From positions 1 to 20,659 of the forward strand of contig JBGAQU010000053.1 of the NCBI GenBank assembly GCA_044220535.1: a DNA stretch of 20,659 nucleotides, given 5' to 3'. The stretch is from JBDHTS01 sp044220535 (GTDB lineage Bacteria > Pseudomonadota > Alphaproteobacteria > Micavibrionales > Micavibrionaceae). Each line of letters opens with the position of its first letter. Position 1 is the stretch's first letter. Both the position numbers and the translations under genes were made by a program. The notes beneath the pieces are model-generated. The model had not been told where the DNA came from. It saw only the letters and a list, made by a program, of their open reading frames with translations, and did not search any database. This document shows, piece after piece, positions 1 to 7,885 of the stretch.

Positions 1-1
1 C

Positions 2-535
2 ATTGTGGAATCCGCTGGCAATGCACTGACCCAAGCAATGGGCGGTGGATCCCAGTTTGTGGCCGTGGCAGGACCCAATCCTATGGGCATGGTGGTTGCC
101 TTTGGCAAGGAGGGAGGAGAAATTCAGAGTGCGCACAAGCAGCTGATCGAGGATTGCGCGAAAAAAGGCATTCCCGGATATATGCATGATACTGTCGAGA
201 TTAATGGCAGGTCGGTGGAGCTATGGGTCGATGCGACAAATATCAATGACGGTGAGTCGTCAGGCATGCGTTATGCCAGCATGGACATCCGCAATCCCAG
301 GATGATGAGGCGGCATGAACCGGAAACCGAGATGCAGATAAAACTTGCCGCTGCTCTGGACAGGCTGGAATCGAAAGCCATCGATGGCCTTCACAATTAC
401 AATCAGTCTGAACCTCTCGTGCAGTACGTGTCGCGCATGCTGAGCAACAATGACGGCAATCAGGCCACGGCTGTTGTCACGACTGATATGGTTGCCAAAA
501 AAGCCATGGGTTTGACGGCCGGTCCTGGCGGCTAA
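2..535 (+). CDS. Hypothetical protein, 3' part (5' end outside window)
   Basis: The reading frame is open from the first bases of the window to a TAA at 533-535, so the true start probably lies upstream; a GTG at position 5 is only an internal possibility. The visible part is about 176 residues. It is soluble-looking, with no membrane segment, a Gly-rich beginning (AMGGGSQFVAVAGPNPMGM), a mixed central part with charged stretches, and a Gly-rich tail ending TAGPGG. I do not recognise the family and assign no function. The stop lies about 50 bases before the uvrC start on the same strand, so co-transcription with uvrC is possible. Codon use looks like that of its neighbours, which supports a real gene rather than a shadow frame. 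Confidence 0.7.
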   Translation: MVESAGNALTQAMGGGSQFVAVAGPNPMGMVVAFGKEGGEIQSAHKQLIEDCAKKGIPGYMHDTVEINGRSVELWVDATNINDGESSGMRYASMDIRNPRMMRRHEPETEMQIKLAAALDRLESKAIDGLHNYNQSEPLVQYVSRMLSNNDGNQATAVVTTDMVAKKAMGLTAGPGG

Positions 536-584
536 GTTTAGCCTTTGATTGCCTGCATCCTCGGCCTGCCATATATTATGCCAT

Positions 585-2336
585 ATGGACGAAACACTTC
601 CGCCATCGCTTGAGCGCGGCGCCGAGCTGATCCGGCGGTTTTCGCGCGACTTCCTGCCCGACACGCCCGGCGTCTACCGGATGCTGAACGTGAAGGGGGA
701 TGTTTTGTATGTCGGCAAGGCCCGGTCCCTGAAAAAGCGGGTCGGCAGTTACGCCAATACAGGCAAGCTGCCGCTGCGCCTGAAGCGGATGGTGTCGGAA
801 ACGGTCGACATGATGTTCGTGACCACCCATACGGAGGTGGAGGCGCTGCTGCTTGAATCTAACCTGATCAAGGAGCTGGAGCCGGTTTATAACGTTGTGA
901 TGAAGGATGATAAATCTTTCCCGTATATCGTCCTGACCAATGATCATGATTTTCCATTGCTGGCGAAGCATCGCGGTGCGCGGAACAGGGTGGATGATTA
1001 TTTCGGGCCGTTTGCTTCCGTCGGGGCGGTGAACCGGACGATCAACGCGCTGCACCGCGCCTTTATGCTCCGCAATTGCAGCGACAGCTATTTCGCGCAG
1101 CGGACCAGGCCGTGCCTGCAATACCACATCAAACGCTGCACCGCGCCTTGTGTCGGGCTTATTTCAAAAGAGGATTATGCGCGTAATATCGATGAGATAA
1201 AGGCGTTTCTTAAAGGCAAAAGCAAAGAGGTGCAGGAGCGCATGGCGGCGCAGATGATGGAGGCGAGCGAGCGGATGGATTTTGAAACCGCCGCCCGCAT
1301 CCAGGTGTTCTTTTTCCGCGGCGGGCAGAACTACGGCAACAAGCCGTATTTCCCGAAGCACGGGCCGGAAGACAGCGACGAAGATATCCTGTCCGCCTTC
1401 ACCATTCAGTTTTACGAGAACAAGCCGGTGCCGCCGGAGATTATTCTGAGTCATCCTGTCAGCGAGCTAGATCTGTTGCAGCAGGCCTTGGAAACTTTGA
1501 GCGGCGGGCGGGTGAAGCTGACTTTGCCGCAAAAGGGGCAGCGCAAGGATCTGGTGGAGTTCGTGGTGCGGAACGCGCGGGAGGCGCTGGAGCAGGAAAA
1601 AATCAAGCGCACGGGCGAAGCCAAAATGCTGGCGGGGGTCGCGGCGCTGTTCAGTCTGGACAGGCCGCCGGAGCGGATCGAGGTGTATGACAACAGCCAT
1701 ATTTCCGGCACCAATATGGTGGGCGCGATGATCGTCGCCGGGCCGGAAGGCCTGCGCAAAACCGCATATCGCAAGTTCAATATCCGTGAGGCTGACGCGG
1801 CGGATGATTACGCGATGATGCGCGAAGTGCTGACACGACGATTTGCCCGCGCGGTGAAGGAAGGCAGGGGGCCGGGTACACCCGACTGGCCGGATCTGGT
1901 GCTTGTCGATGGCGGGCCGGGACAGTTGAGCGCGGCACAGGCGGTACTGGATGATCTGGGCATCGCCGACGATGTGTGCCTGGTGTGTATTTCCAAGGGG
2001 CCGGATCGCAATGCGGGGCGGGAAAAATTCTACCAGACGGACAAGGCGATGTTCCAGCTGCCGATTGATGATCCGGTTTTGCATTATCTGCAAAGATTGC
2101 GTGATGAGGCGCACCGCTTCGCTATCACATTCCACCGTTCCAAACGGTCAAAAGACATAACAGCATCGCCTCTGGATGAAATCGGCGGGATCGGCCCGAA
2201 GCGCAAGAAGGCATTGCTGCATTATTTCGGGTCGGCGCGTGAAATTGCGCGGGCAGGGATCAAAGACCTGCAGATGGTGGAGGGGATATCGGAAGCGGTA
2301 GCCCGCCAGATTTATGGCCATTTCCATGAGAAATAA
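585..2336 (+). CDS. uvrC: UvrABC excinuclease subunit C, with an apparent internal in-frame deletion
   Basis: UvrC makes the dual incisions in nucleotide excision repair after UvrA/UvrB load on damage. I chose ATG 585 (MDETLPPSLERG) over a TTG at 549 because family similarity begins just after it; the product is 583 residues. Domains in order: GIY-YIG nuclease (residues about 25-115, with GVYRML and LYVGKARSLKKRV), UVR UvrB-binding motif (about 210-235), RNase H-like nuclease (EVYDNSHISG, VLVDGGPGQLSAA and RDEAHRFAITFHR carry the expected Asp-Asp-His residues), and a C-terminal helix-hairpin-helix pair (DEIGGIGPKRKKALL and MVEGISEAVARQIY). Oddity: after AARIQ the protein jumps straight to VFFFRGGQNYGN. 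Family members have roughly 35-40 more residues here (end of the UVR helix plus the first strand of the next domain). The frame is kept. This is either a real deletion or an assembly collapse near 1297-1305. The family call is firm. Confidence 0.95.
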   Translation: MDETLPPSLERGAELIRRFSRDFLPDTPGVYRMLNVKGDVLYVGKARSLKKRVGSYANTGKLPLRLKRMVSETVDMMFVTTHTEVEALLLESNLIKELEPVYNVVMKDDKSFPYIVLTNDHDFPLLAKHRGARNRVDDYFGPFASVGAVNRTINALHRAFMLRNCSDSYFAQRTRPCLQYHIKRCTAPCVGLISKEDYARNIDEIKAFLKGKSKEVQERMAAQMMEASERMDFETAARIQVFFFRGGQNYGNKPYFPKHGPEDSDEDILSAFTIQFYENKPVPPEIILSHPVSELDLLQQALETLSGGRVKLTLPQKGQRKDLVEFVVRNAREALEQEKIKRTGEAKMLAGVAALFSLDRPPERIEVYDNSHISGTNMVGAMIVAGPEGLRKTAYRKFNIREADAADDYAMMREVLTRRFARAVKEGRGPGTPDWPDLVLVDGGPGQLSAAQAVLDDLGIADDVCLVCISKGPDRNAGREKFYQTDKAMFQLPIDDPVLHYLQRLRDEAHRFAITFHRSKRSKDITASPLDEIGGIGPKRKKALLHYFGSAREIARAGIKDLQMVEGISEAVARQIYGHFHEK

Positions 2337-2445
2337 GGTGAATGCCGGGCTGTGACCCCTTGCGATTCCATTCATGGGCTGTTAATCTTCAAAAGAGTAC
2401 CAGAATGCTTTACGTCTATATCGTTGCGAAGGGGGAATTGACCGA

Positions 2446-3333
2446 ATGTTTCACCGTCCCAAGACCGAAGACCAACCCAGGCCGGCGAGTTCCGCCGATC
2501 CGGTAGCCGTAGCGGAACCCGTTAAAACGGAAGCCGTGGTTCAGCCGAAAGAGACCGTACAGGCATCTTCTCCGCCTTCATCCGCATCAGGCAATTATAC
2601 GCAAAGCAGCTATACCGGAGGCTTCCGTACGTCTTCGGCAAGCCCGGCAACACCCGCACCCGTCAAAACAGAACAAACCACTGAAAAGGAAACCAGAGCG
2701 ATGACGACACCTTCCAACACCGACAAATCCCCGGAACAAGGCGGCGAAGGTTACAACCGTCCTCTCGACATTCCAGGAACCGCTGCATTCCAGCGCCCGG
2801 GCGCGACCGGCCCGCAAACACCGCGCGTTCCTGCGACGGGTGGTTATTCCGCGCCCGGTTATTCGACCAGCCCTTACGGTTCCACCCCTTCAACCGATGC
2901 ACGTGGCAGCGCACGCCGCCTGGTCGTCGGCGAAGGCATCACCATGTCGGGCGAAATTGAATCGTGTGACACGCTGATCGTTGAAGGTACCGTCGAAGCC
3001 ACGCTGAAAGGCGCAAGCATCTTGGACATCGCCGAAAGCGGTATGTTCTACGGCACCGTTGAAATCGACGAGTGCACCATTGCCGGCCGCTTTGAAGGCG
3101 ACATCACGGTTAATGGCCGCCTGACCCTGAAAGCCAGCGGTTCCATCACCGGTTCCATCACCTACAAAGAACTGGCTGTCGAAGCCGGCGCCACGATCGA
3201 CGGCAAAATGTCGCCGCTGAACGGCGCGAAGAAGGCCGAAAAAAAAGACACGAAGGGCGGCCTGAGAGCCCCTAAACTCGGCCAGGGCGGCGGCGAACTG
3301 CCTTTCGCCGGTCATGCCACGGCTGCTGAATAA
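2446..3333 (+). CDS. Bactofilin (polymer-forming cytoskeletal protein)
   Basis: Bactofilins self-assemble without nucleotides into membrane-associated filaments or patches that organise cell-envelope synthesis, stalks or polarity. The 295-residue product has a Pro/Ser/Thr/Ala-rich, probably disordered N-terminal half (residues 1-150), then the bactofilin beta-helix (about 155-256). That domain contains repeated hydrophobic/Gly turns such as RRLVVGEGITMSGEIESC, LIVEGTVEATL, CTIAGRFEGDITVNG and ASGSITGSITYKELAVEAG. A short Lys/Gly-rich tail follows. ATG 2446 is preceded by GGGGG at 2430-2434, an acceptable ribosome site. A second in-frame ATG at 2701 (MTTPSNT), after a purine-rich AAAAGGAAA, could give a shorter form, but the MF-type N-terminus common in membrane-targeted bactofilins favours 2446. 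A strong hairpin follows the stop. Many Thr/Pro residues and the long N-terminal linker are unusual only in length. Confidence 0.93.
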   Translation: MFHRPKTEDQPRPASSADPVAVAEPVKTEAVVQPKETVQASSPPSSASGNYTQSSYTGGFRTSSASPATPAPVKTEQTTEKETRAMTTPSNTDKSPEQGGEGYNRPLDIPGTAAFQRPGATGPQTPRVPATGGYSAPGYSTSPYGSTPSTDARGSARRLVVGEGITMSGEIESCDTLIVEGTVEATLKGASILDIAESGMFYGTVEIDECTIAGRFEGDITVNGRLTLKASGSITGSITYKELAVEAGATIDGKMSPLNGAKKAEKKDTKGGLRAPKLGQGGGELPFAGHATAAE

Positions 3334-3359
3334 TCAGCTTTAAGACTTAAGCCTTTCAA

Positions 3360-3393
3360 CATGCCATCCTTCGCGGATGGCATGTTTGTTTGT
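3360..3393 (+). terminator. Rho-independent terminator after the bactofilin gene
   Basis: CATGCCATCC (3360-3369) and GGATGGCATG (3375-3384) form a perfect 10-bp stem with the loop TTCGC, followed by the T-rich GTTTGTTTG. It lies 27 bases after the bactofilin stop. The T-run is interrupted by G, so efficiency is uncertain, but the hairpin itself is unambiguous. Confidence 0.8.
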
Positions 3394-3465
3394 GGGGTGG
3401 TTTGTTTTAGGGTATGATTTTCTACATCCATCTTGCAAAACGAAACGGGAAAGACGCGACTGCCT

Positions 3466-3948
3466 ATGCCATCAGAGTTTCCTGTCCGCCGCATCGCCTT
3501 CTGGATTTTTCTTTTTATTTTGCCGACTTTGCTGCTGTGAGGCTTTGAGTTTTTTAACAAGTCGCTGATCCCGTCCGCGCTGGCTTCCATTCCAGACAGT
3601 GCCAGCCTGCGCGAGGCGATGGACAGGCAGGTGGCAAAATCCCTGCGTGACCGCGTGGTCCGTAACCCGTCCCGCCTGCGCAAGCTGCGCAGTGAACAGA
3701 TCATATCCATGCTGAATGAGCCTGATCTTCAGAGGGCGGAAGGTGAATACCGGCACTGGCAATATATTTCCAGCCAGTGCGTGCTCAACATCTATCTGAA
3801 ATCACCTGGACCGATGGGGGAGGCGCCGTCCCGTCCCGTCCAGCATATCGATTTCCAGCCCAGGCGCCGGGCGCATACATTTCCGGTCGGTGAGAAGCCT
3901 GAGGGGATCGATAAAAGGAAATGTATGGCGTCATTGATGACGCGATAG
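3466..3948 (+). pseudogene. Small predicted exported protein interrupted by an in-frame TGA
   Basis: Frame 1 from ATG 3466 reads MPSEFPVRRIAFWIFLFILP then TLLL, an RR-plus-hydrophobic signal-peptide or membrane-anchor start. It hits TGA at 3538-3540 and continues in the same frame, with an Ala-rich possible cleavage site (PSALAS) and a soluble domain. That domain contains ISMLNEPDLQRAEGEYRHWQ, then YISSQCVLNIYL, and ends in KCMASLMTR. The pattern 'model/LFGxP-xRREG-WQY-xxCVLxxYL' with a Cys-containing C-terminus resembles short uncharacterised alphaproteobacterial exported or lipoprotein-like proteins, which is a family impression only. The remnant after the TGA (ATG 3619, 109 residues) has a poor ribosome site (GAGG only two bases away) and would lack the signal. 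I read it as one gene with a nonsense mutation or base error. It converges on nth, one base away. Its function is unknown. Confidence 0.6.
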
Positions 3949-3949
3949 C

Positions 3950-4609
3950 TTATTCCAGCGTCTTGAATTTATACGCGCATAAATCCCTGACCGGGCAGAT
4001 CGGGCAATCGGGTTTTCTGGCCTTGCAAATATAACGTCCATGCAGGATCAGCCAGTGATGGGCGTGGCGTTTGAATTCTGCCGGGACGATTTTTTCCAGT
4101 TTGTCTTCGACTTGTTCGACCGTATCGCCAAGTGCAAGGCCGGTGCGGTTGGAAACGCGGAATATATGCGTATCAACGGCAATCGTCTCACGCCCGAAAG
4201 CGATATTCAGGACGACATTCGCGGTCTTACGCCCGACGCCGGGCAACCGGACCAAGGCATCACGATCCTGTGGCACTTCGCCGTTATGGTTTTCAATCAG
4301 CATCTGTGACAGGGCGATAACGTTTTTGGCTTTAGTGTTATACAAACCGATGGTCTTGATGTGTTCTTTCAGGCCGTCCTCGCCAAGTTTCAGCATTTTC
4401 TGCGGCGTGTCCGCTGCCTTGAACAGTTTTGCGGTGGCCTTGTTAACCCCCTTGTCTGTTGCCTGTGCGGACAGGACGACAGCGACGAGAAGAGTAAAAG
4501 GGTTTGTATAATCCAATTCGCCCTTTGGCGCTGGATTTTCCGTGCGCAGCCGTGTGAAAAAGTCCTGAACCTTTTGTTTCTGCACGCTTAAGTTCCTTGT
4601 TCGACTCAT
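3950..4609 (-). CDS. nth: Endonuclease III (base-excision DNA glycosylase/AP lyase)
   Basis: Endonuclease III removes oxidised pyrimidines and nicks the abasic site. The 219-residue product is close to the usual length of about 210 and carries every hallmark. The helix-hairpin-helix is LPGVGRKTANVVL with catalytic Lys128, the Gly/Pro-Asp loop is AVDTHIFRVSNR with catalytic Asp146, and the C-terminal [4Fe-4S] cluster loop is C195-x6-C202-x2-C205-x5-C211. The start is ATG at 4609-4607 (MSRTRNLSVQKQ), with the conserved core beginning at about residue 12. It is transcribed divergently from the 4670 gene and converges on the broken 3466-3948 gene. It ends in TAA. Nothing is missing or odd. Confidence 0.97.
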   Translation of the reverse strand: MSRTRNLSVQKQKVQDFFTRLRTENPAPKGELDYTNPFTLLVAVVLSAQATDKGVNKATAKLFKAADTPQKMLKLGEDGLKEHIKTIGLYNTKAKNVIALSQMLIENHNGEVPQDRDALVRLPGVGRKTANVVLNIAFGRETIAVDTHIFRVSNRTGLALGDTVEQVEDKLEKIVPAEFKRHAHHWLILHGRYICKARKPDCPICPVRDLCAYKFKTLE

Positions 4610-4616
4610 ACTTTAG

Positions 4617-4644
4617 TTGTTTAATGATTGCACCGTATCATAAT
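4617..4644 (+). promoter_or_regulatory. Possible sigma-70-type promoter for the 4670 gene
   Basis: TTGTTT (4617-4622) and CATAAT (4639-4644) are spaced by 16 bp in the 60-bp divergent gap between nth and the 4670 gene, 26 bp upstream of that ATG. The match is modest and the gap is AT-rich, so chance is possible. Confidence 0.3.
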
Positions 4645-4669
4645 CAATAATCGAGCGGGGGGAGAAAGC

Positions 4670-5119
4670 ATGTCTAATCTAAACAGGATAAAAGGCCAAT
4701 TCACTGCAGCCCAGCAAGGAATTAAAAACAGGAATGTCGGTTCCTGTATGAGATTTTTTGAAGATTTATGCAAGCTCATGTCGGATCAGACTTTATCTGT
4801 AAAAATTGATCCCGATCTTTCTGACGATAAAAAAGTGTGTTTTGTTTTCGAGGGACTTATAGGATCAAATAATTTTCAAACTTTCGTGAATATTGAGTAT
4901 GAGCTTAATAACTTTTATATGGGCGGCTTCTATCCGGTTTTAATTATACGTGATTCAAATAATGCAAGTCAGAAATATTCTCTGGCAGATCATGCTTCGA
5001 TGACACGCGCCGTTTTTCCGCTCGGCACCTGTGCTGCCAATATCATGGCGCAGAATGAGGCAAAAAGTTTTTGTGTGAATGCCTGGAAAGCGGCGTTTCC
5101 ATCCATACCCAAACCATAA
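4670..5119 (+). CDS. Hypothetical protein, AT-rich orphan
   Basis: ATG 4670 (MSNLNRIKGQFTAAQQ) is preceded by an excellent ribosome site, GGGGGGAGA at 4657-4665, which decides the start over a TTG at 4628. The product is 149 residues, soluble, with no signal peptide or membrane segment. It has an N-terminal amphipathic helix-like stretch, then alternating hydrophobic/aromatic beta-like segments (KVCFVFEGLIGSNNFQTFVN, YMGGFYPVLIIRD) and five Cys scattered through the protein. I do not recognise it. The DNA is visibly more AT-rich, with more AAA/AAT/TTT codons, than nth before it and the methyltransferase after it. That hints at a different origin or relaxed codon selection. It stands as its own unit between divergent nth and the downstream methyltransferase (49-bp gap). 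Confidence 0.75.
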   Translation: MSNLNRIKGQFTAAQQGIKNRNVGSCMRFFEDLCKLMSDQTLSVKIDPDLSDDKKVCFVFEGLIGSNNFQTFVNIEYELNNFYMGGFYPVLIIRDSNNASQKYSLADHASMTRAVFPLGTCAANIMAQNEAKSFCVNAWKAAFPSIPKP

Positions 5120-5168
5120 CGCAAGAAACGGATTGGCGTTTTGGCTTTGATCGCTTACATCTATTCCC

Positions 5169-6017
5169 ATGAGCGATCTGAACATGAAAGTTATAGCCGA
5201 GGCGATCGATTATCTGGTGGCGCATTATGCAGACCAGCCGGACCTTGACGCGCTGGCCAAACGGGCGGGGTATGAACCCAGCTACTTCCAGAAACTGTTC
5301 AAGGACAAGGTCGGCATCAGCCCCAAGCGGCTGGTGCAGTTTATGAGCATGAGTCATGCGCGGGACTTATTACTAAGCGGTGCAAACACGCTTGAATCCG
5401 CGCAGGCGGTGGGATTGTCTGGCAACGGGCGATTGCATGATTTATTTGTCAGCATTGAAGGGGCAACGCCAGGCGAAGTGAAAAACCGGGGCGCTGGCAT
5501 GGATGTTGTCTATGGGTTTCATGCGACACCGATTGGCGAAGTGTTAGTGGCGCAGACCGGGCGTGGCGTGTGCTATCTGGGGTTTCTTATGGACCAGGAG
5601 CGGGATGTGCCTATAGCCAAGATGAAGGCGCATATGCCGCTGGCGCGATATAGATCTAGCGATGAGGAAACTGCTGCGGCTATGGAACAGATCATGGCAA
5701 TCTGGCGCGGGCAGGGTCGGGGCAGGCTGAAGCTCGACCTGTACGGCACCAATTTGCAGCTGCAGGTATGGCAAGCGCTGCTGCGCATTCCGACGGGCGA
5801 AACCGTGACCTATAAAGACGTTGCGGAACAGCTGGATAGGCCCAAAGCTTCACGCGCCATTGGCAATGCTGTGGGAGCCAATCCTGTCTCGCTGCTGATC
5901 CCATGCCACCGCGTGATCCGGGGCACGGGAATCATTGATAATTACGGCTGGGGCAGCCCGCGGAAGAAGGTTTTGCTGGGACTGGAGGCGGGCTTTACGG
6001 CATCCGTAAACCCTTGA
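5169..6017 (+). CDS. AraC-type HTH fused to O6-methylguanine-DNA methyltransferase (Ada-like)
   Basis: This is a suicide alkyl-transfer DNA repair protein with an attached regulator domain. Residues about 5-105 form an AraC/XylS two-helix-turn-helix domain (LDALAKRAGYEPSYFQKLFK, then GISPKRLVQFM and a second HTH around TLESAQAVGLSGNGRLHDLF). Residues about 108-278 form the methyltransferase, with the arginine-finger HTH region (KASRAIGNAVGANP) and the alkyl-acceptor motif PCHRV, where the active Cys is residue 246. Full-length E. coli Ada has an additional N-terminal zinc domain whose Cys senses methylphosphotriesters; it is absent here, and the protein begins directly with the AraC domain. 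That sensing route to activation should therefore be missing. The start ATG 5169 has only a weak upstream purine stretch. It ends in TGA, confirming TGA as a stop in this genome. Confidence 0.93.
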   Translation: MSDLNMKVIAEAIDYLVAHYADQPDLDALAKRAGYEPSYFQKLFKDKVGISPKRLVQFMSMSHARDLLLSGANTLESAQAVGLSGNGRLHDLFVSIEGATPGEVKNRGAGMDVVYGFHATPIGEVLVAQTGRGVCYLGFLMDQERDVPIAKMKAHMPLARYRSSDEETAAAMEQIMAIWRGQGRGRLKLDLYGTNLQLQVWQALLRIPTGETVTYKDVAEQLDRPKASRAIGNAVGANPVSLLIPCHRVIRGTGIIDNYGWGSPRKKVLLGLEAGFTASVNP

Positions 6018-6033
6018 TTTATTGTCATAAATA

Positions 6034-7885
6034 ATGTATGGTTCGGGCATGGTTTATCCCGTGAATAAAAATACGCAAGGTTTCAAGACCTTGGGCAATA
6101 TTATGCCCTCAGATATGCGAACAATCGTAGAAACCATATCGAACGGGGGCCGAGATTATGCGCCGATCTTTTTGAAAGATCCGCAAACAGAGCTTTTAGG
6201 CGTTGTTGGGTCACAGGGTTTTTACAGGTTGGGCAGCCATGCTGATGGGCGGTCGGTGCTTTTGTTTGCTGAAAACCTACGACCTTGATCCCCATATTCA
6301 TACTGATCCAGAATTCAAAAATAAAATTGCGCCGGGCTACTGGCTTTCGAATGATCCTGATCACCTTAAATATATCAAGGTTGTCGAGGCGCGCTGCGCG
6401 CACCGACAGCCTCTGGAGTTGTTAAGCCATAATGAACATTTCAAGGTGCAGTAAAAGAATGACAAGCTGGATTACGGTTTCCTGTATCGCGTCCATAAAA
6501 AATGTGGGTCAGCGGCGCCATTGCTTATGAATTGACACCTGCCAAAACCCGCAATCCGGATGATCCAGATGAAGAAATGCATATTTTGAAGTGCTATACA
6601 ACGTGGCAGGAAAAAGGACGGCCTTTCAGCGCAATTAATGAAGGCATAACTGCCAACAAAATTAAAGGCACGATGAAGCTGGGCGCCGTATCGGCGCGTG
6701 ACCATGGCTGAGGCTGAGGCCATGGTGCGTGAGGATTTTGCCAAGCGCGTCGACTTGGTGATGCGGGAGGTCGATCCTCGCATGATGGGGCGCATGGCCA
6801 AAGAACCGGATATGCATAGCGCATTGTCTCCGCCCCTTACAAAATCAAAAGATAAAGCGAAAGCTTTCACAGCGACCTATGCCGTTCGACTTTTACAGGG
6901 CGTACAGGCAAAATACAATGTCCTGAAAGCGCCTACCATTTTGGCTACCACAGGCAGGATCATTTATTATGTTTGTTCCGAATGGCTGGTTCGTGGTCTG
7001 GGCGGAGCAGCCAAGCAGTTATTGCTGAGCGGTGTAGAATTGTTTACCGGAACCATGAAAAGACCTATACGCAATGATATGATAGATAACGCCGCCCATA
7101 CATTCTGGAAGCGTGGTTTCACATACGCAGGGGCTGCTCAATATTGCCCGCTGGATATGAAGCAGGCCAAAATGATTGGCTTGATGACGTATGACGATGC
7201 CAATATCAGGCCTGATGACGGTGCAATCCTGCGTCAAGGGCTGGAGCCTGACTGGATAATACGCAGCCTTTACACCATTCATGACAGCCCGCCCGGATCG
7301 ATTATAACTATGCGTAACAATGATCACGCATCGCCTGTCCATGTGAAGCAGCCAAACGGGCTGGAGATTTATTATATGATTGATCAAAAAGTCAGGTACG
7401 CGCGGTATCGTCCTGACTATGAGTATTCCTGCATTCAGCCATTGCCGGAACCTGTAAAGGATTTTCTGCGTCAGCATAACGGGTTCGTCAAAATTGTAAG
7501 AAATCCGATCGATAATTCCCTGACATCGAGCTGGATTGATGAAGGCGATTTGCTTGCGGATATGGAAGTCGAAGCTTTGAAACCGGCTTTACCCAAACCC
7601 AAAAGAATTGATCTTAGTATCCTCAATGATTTTAATGTGGCGGCTGCAGCGGAAGCAAAGCCCAAGAGCAAACTGGCGCGTGGATGGGACAAAGTGGGAG
7701 ATCTGATTCATCTGGCTAAAGAAAAAGCCGGAATGGCAGTACCTGAAAGTCGCCATGCCTTAACGCCGAAGCAGATATATCTTGAAGAGGGGCTTGGCAG
7801 GCGCGTGCCGGTTTTTATAACCCCAGCACATCCTTCATCGCATACAGGCCCGGTTTCTGTCCCGCAACCCATTGCGCCGCTTTAA
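6034..7885 (+). pseudogene. Unrecognised large protein broken across alternating frames
   Basis: Four consecutive protein-like segments lie in frames 1, 2, 1, 2: 6034-6288, about 6280-6454, 6502-6711 and 6698-7885. They join end to end with almost no overlap, as expected of one gene of about 600 residues with small indels. Segment ends meet at about 6275-6285 (AEN then YDLDPHIH on removing one C), 6495-6503 (an A-run, HKK then MWVSGAIAYEL on adding one A) and about 6690-6710. A TAA at 6452-6454 also interrupts frame 2, with coding-like KNDKLDYGFLYRVHKK after it. No known domain is recognised. The last segment is soluble, rich in Lys/Pro near the end (LKPALPKPKRIDLS), with PDD and NDHAS-type polar loops and a C-terminal amphipathic helix. 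The final 71 bases run antisense into the end of dapB, so the authentic stop may lie before about 7814. GC is lower than in flanking repair and chaperone genes. Confidence 0.6.

Noticed and set aside
549..584. TTG start for uvrC at 549
   Set aside because: The extra residues do not resemble UvrC; ATG 585 is closer to the conserved region.
3538..3540. TGA read as tryptophan or selenocysteine
   Set aside because: TGA terminates several intact genes here (methyltransferase, kinase, response regulator), and there is no evident selenocysteine insertion hairpin.
5118..5140. Weak hairpin AACG...CGTT followed by TTTT after the 4670 gene, as a terminator
   Set aside because: The stem is short with a bulge and overlaps the stop codon; not convincing.
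7815..7885. Last 71 bases of the 6034-7885 open frame as true coding sequence
   Set aside because: They are the antisense of the conserved DapB C-terminus and composition suggests read-through past a lost stop.
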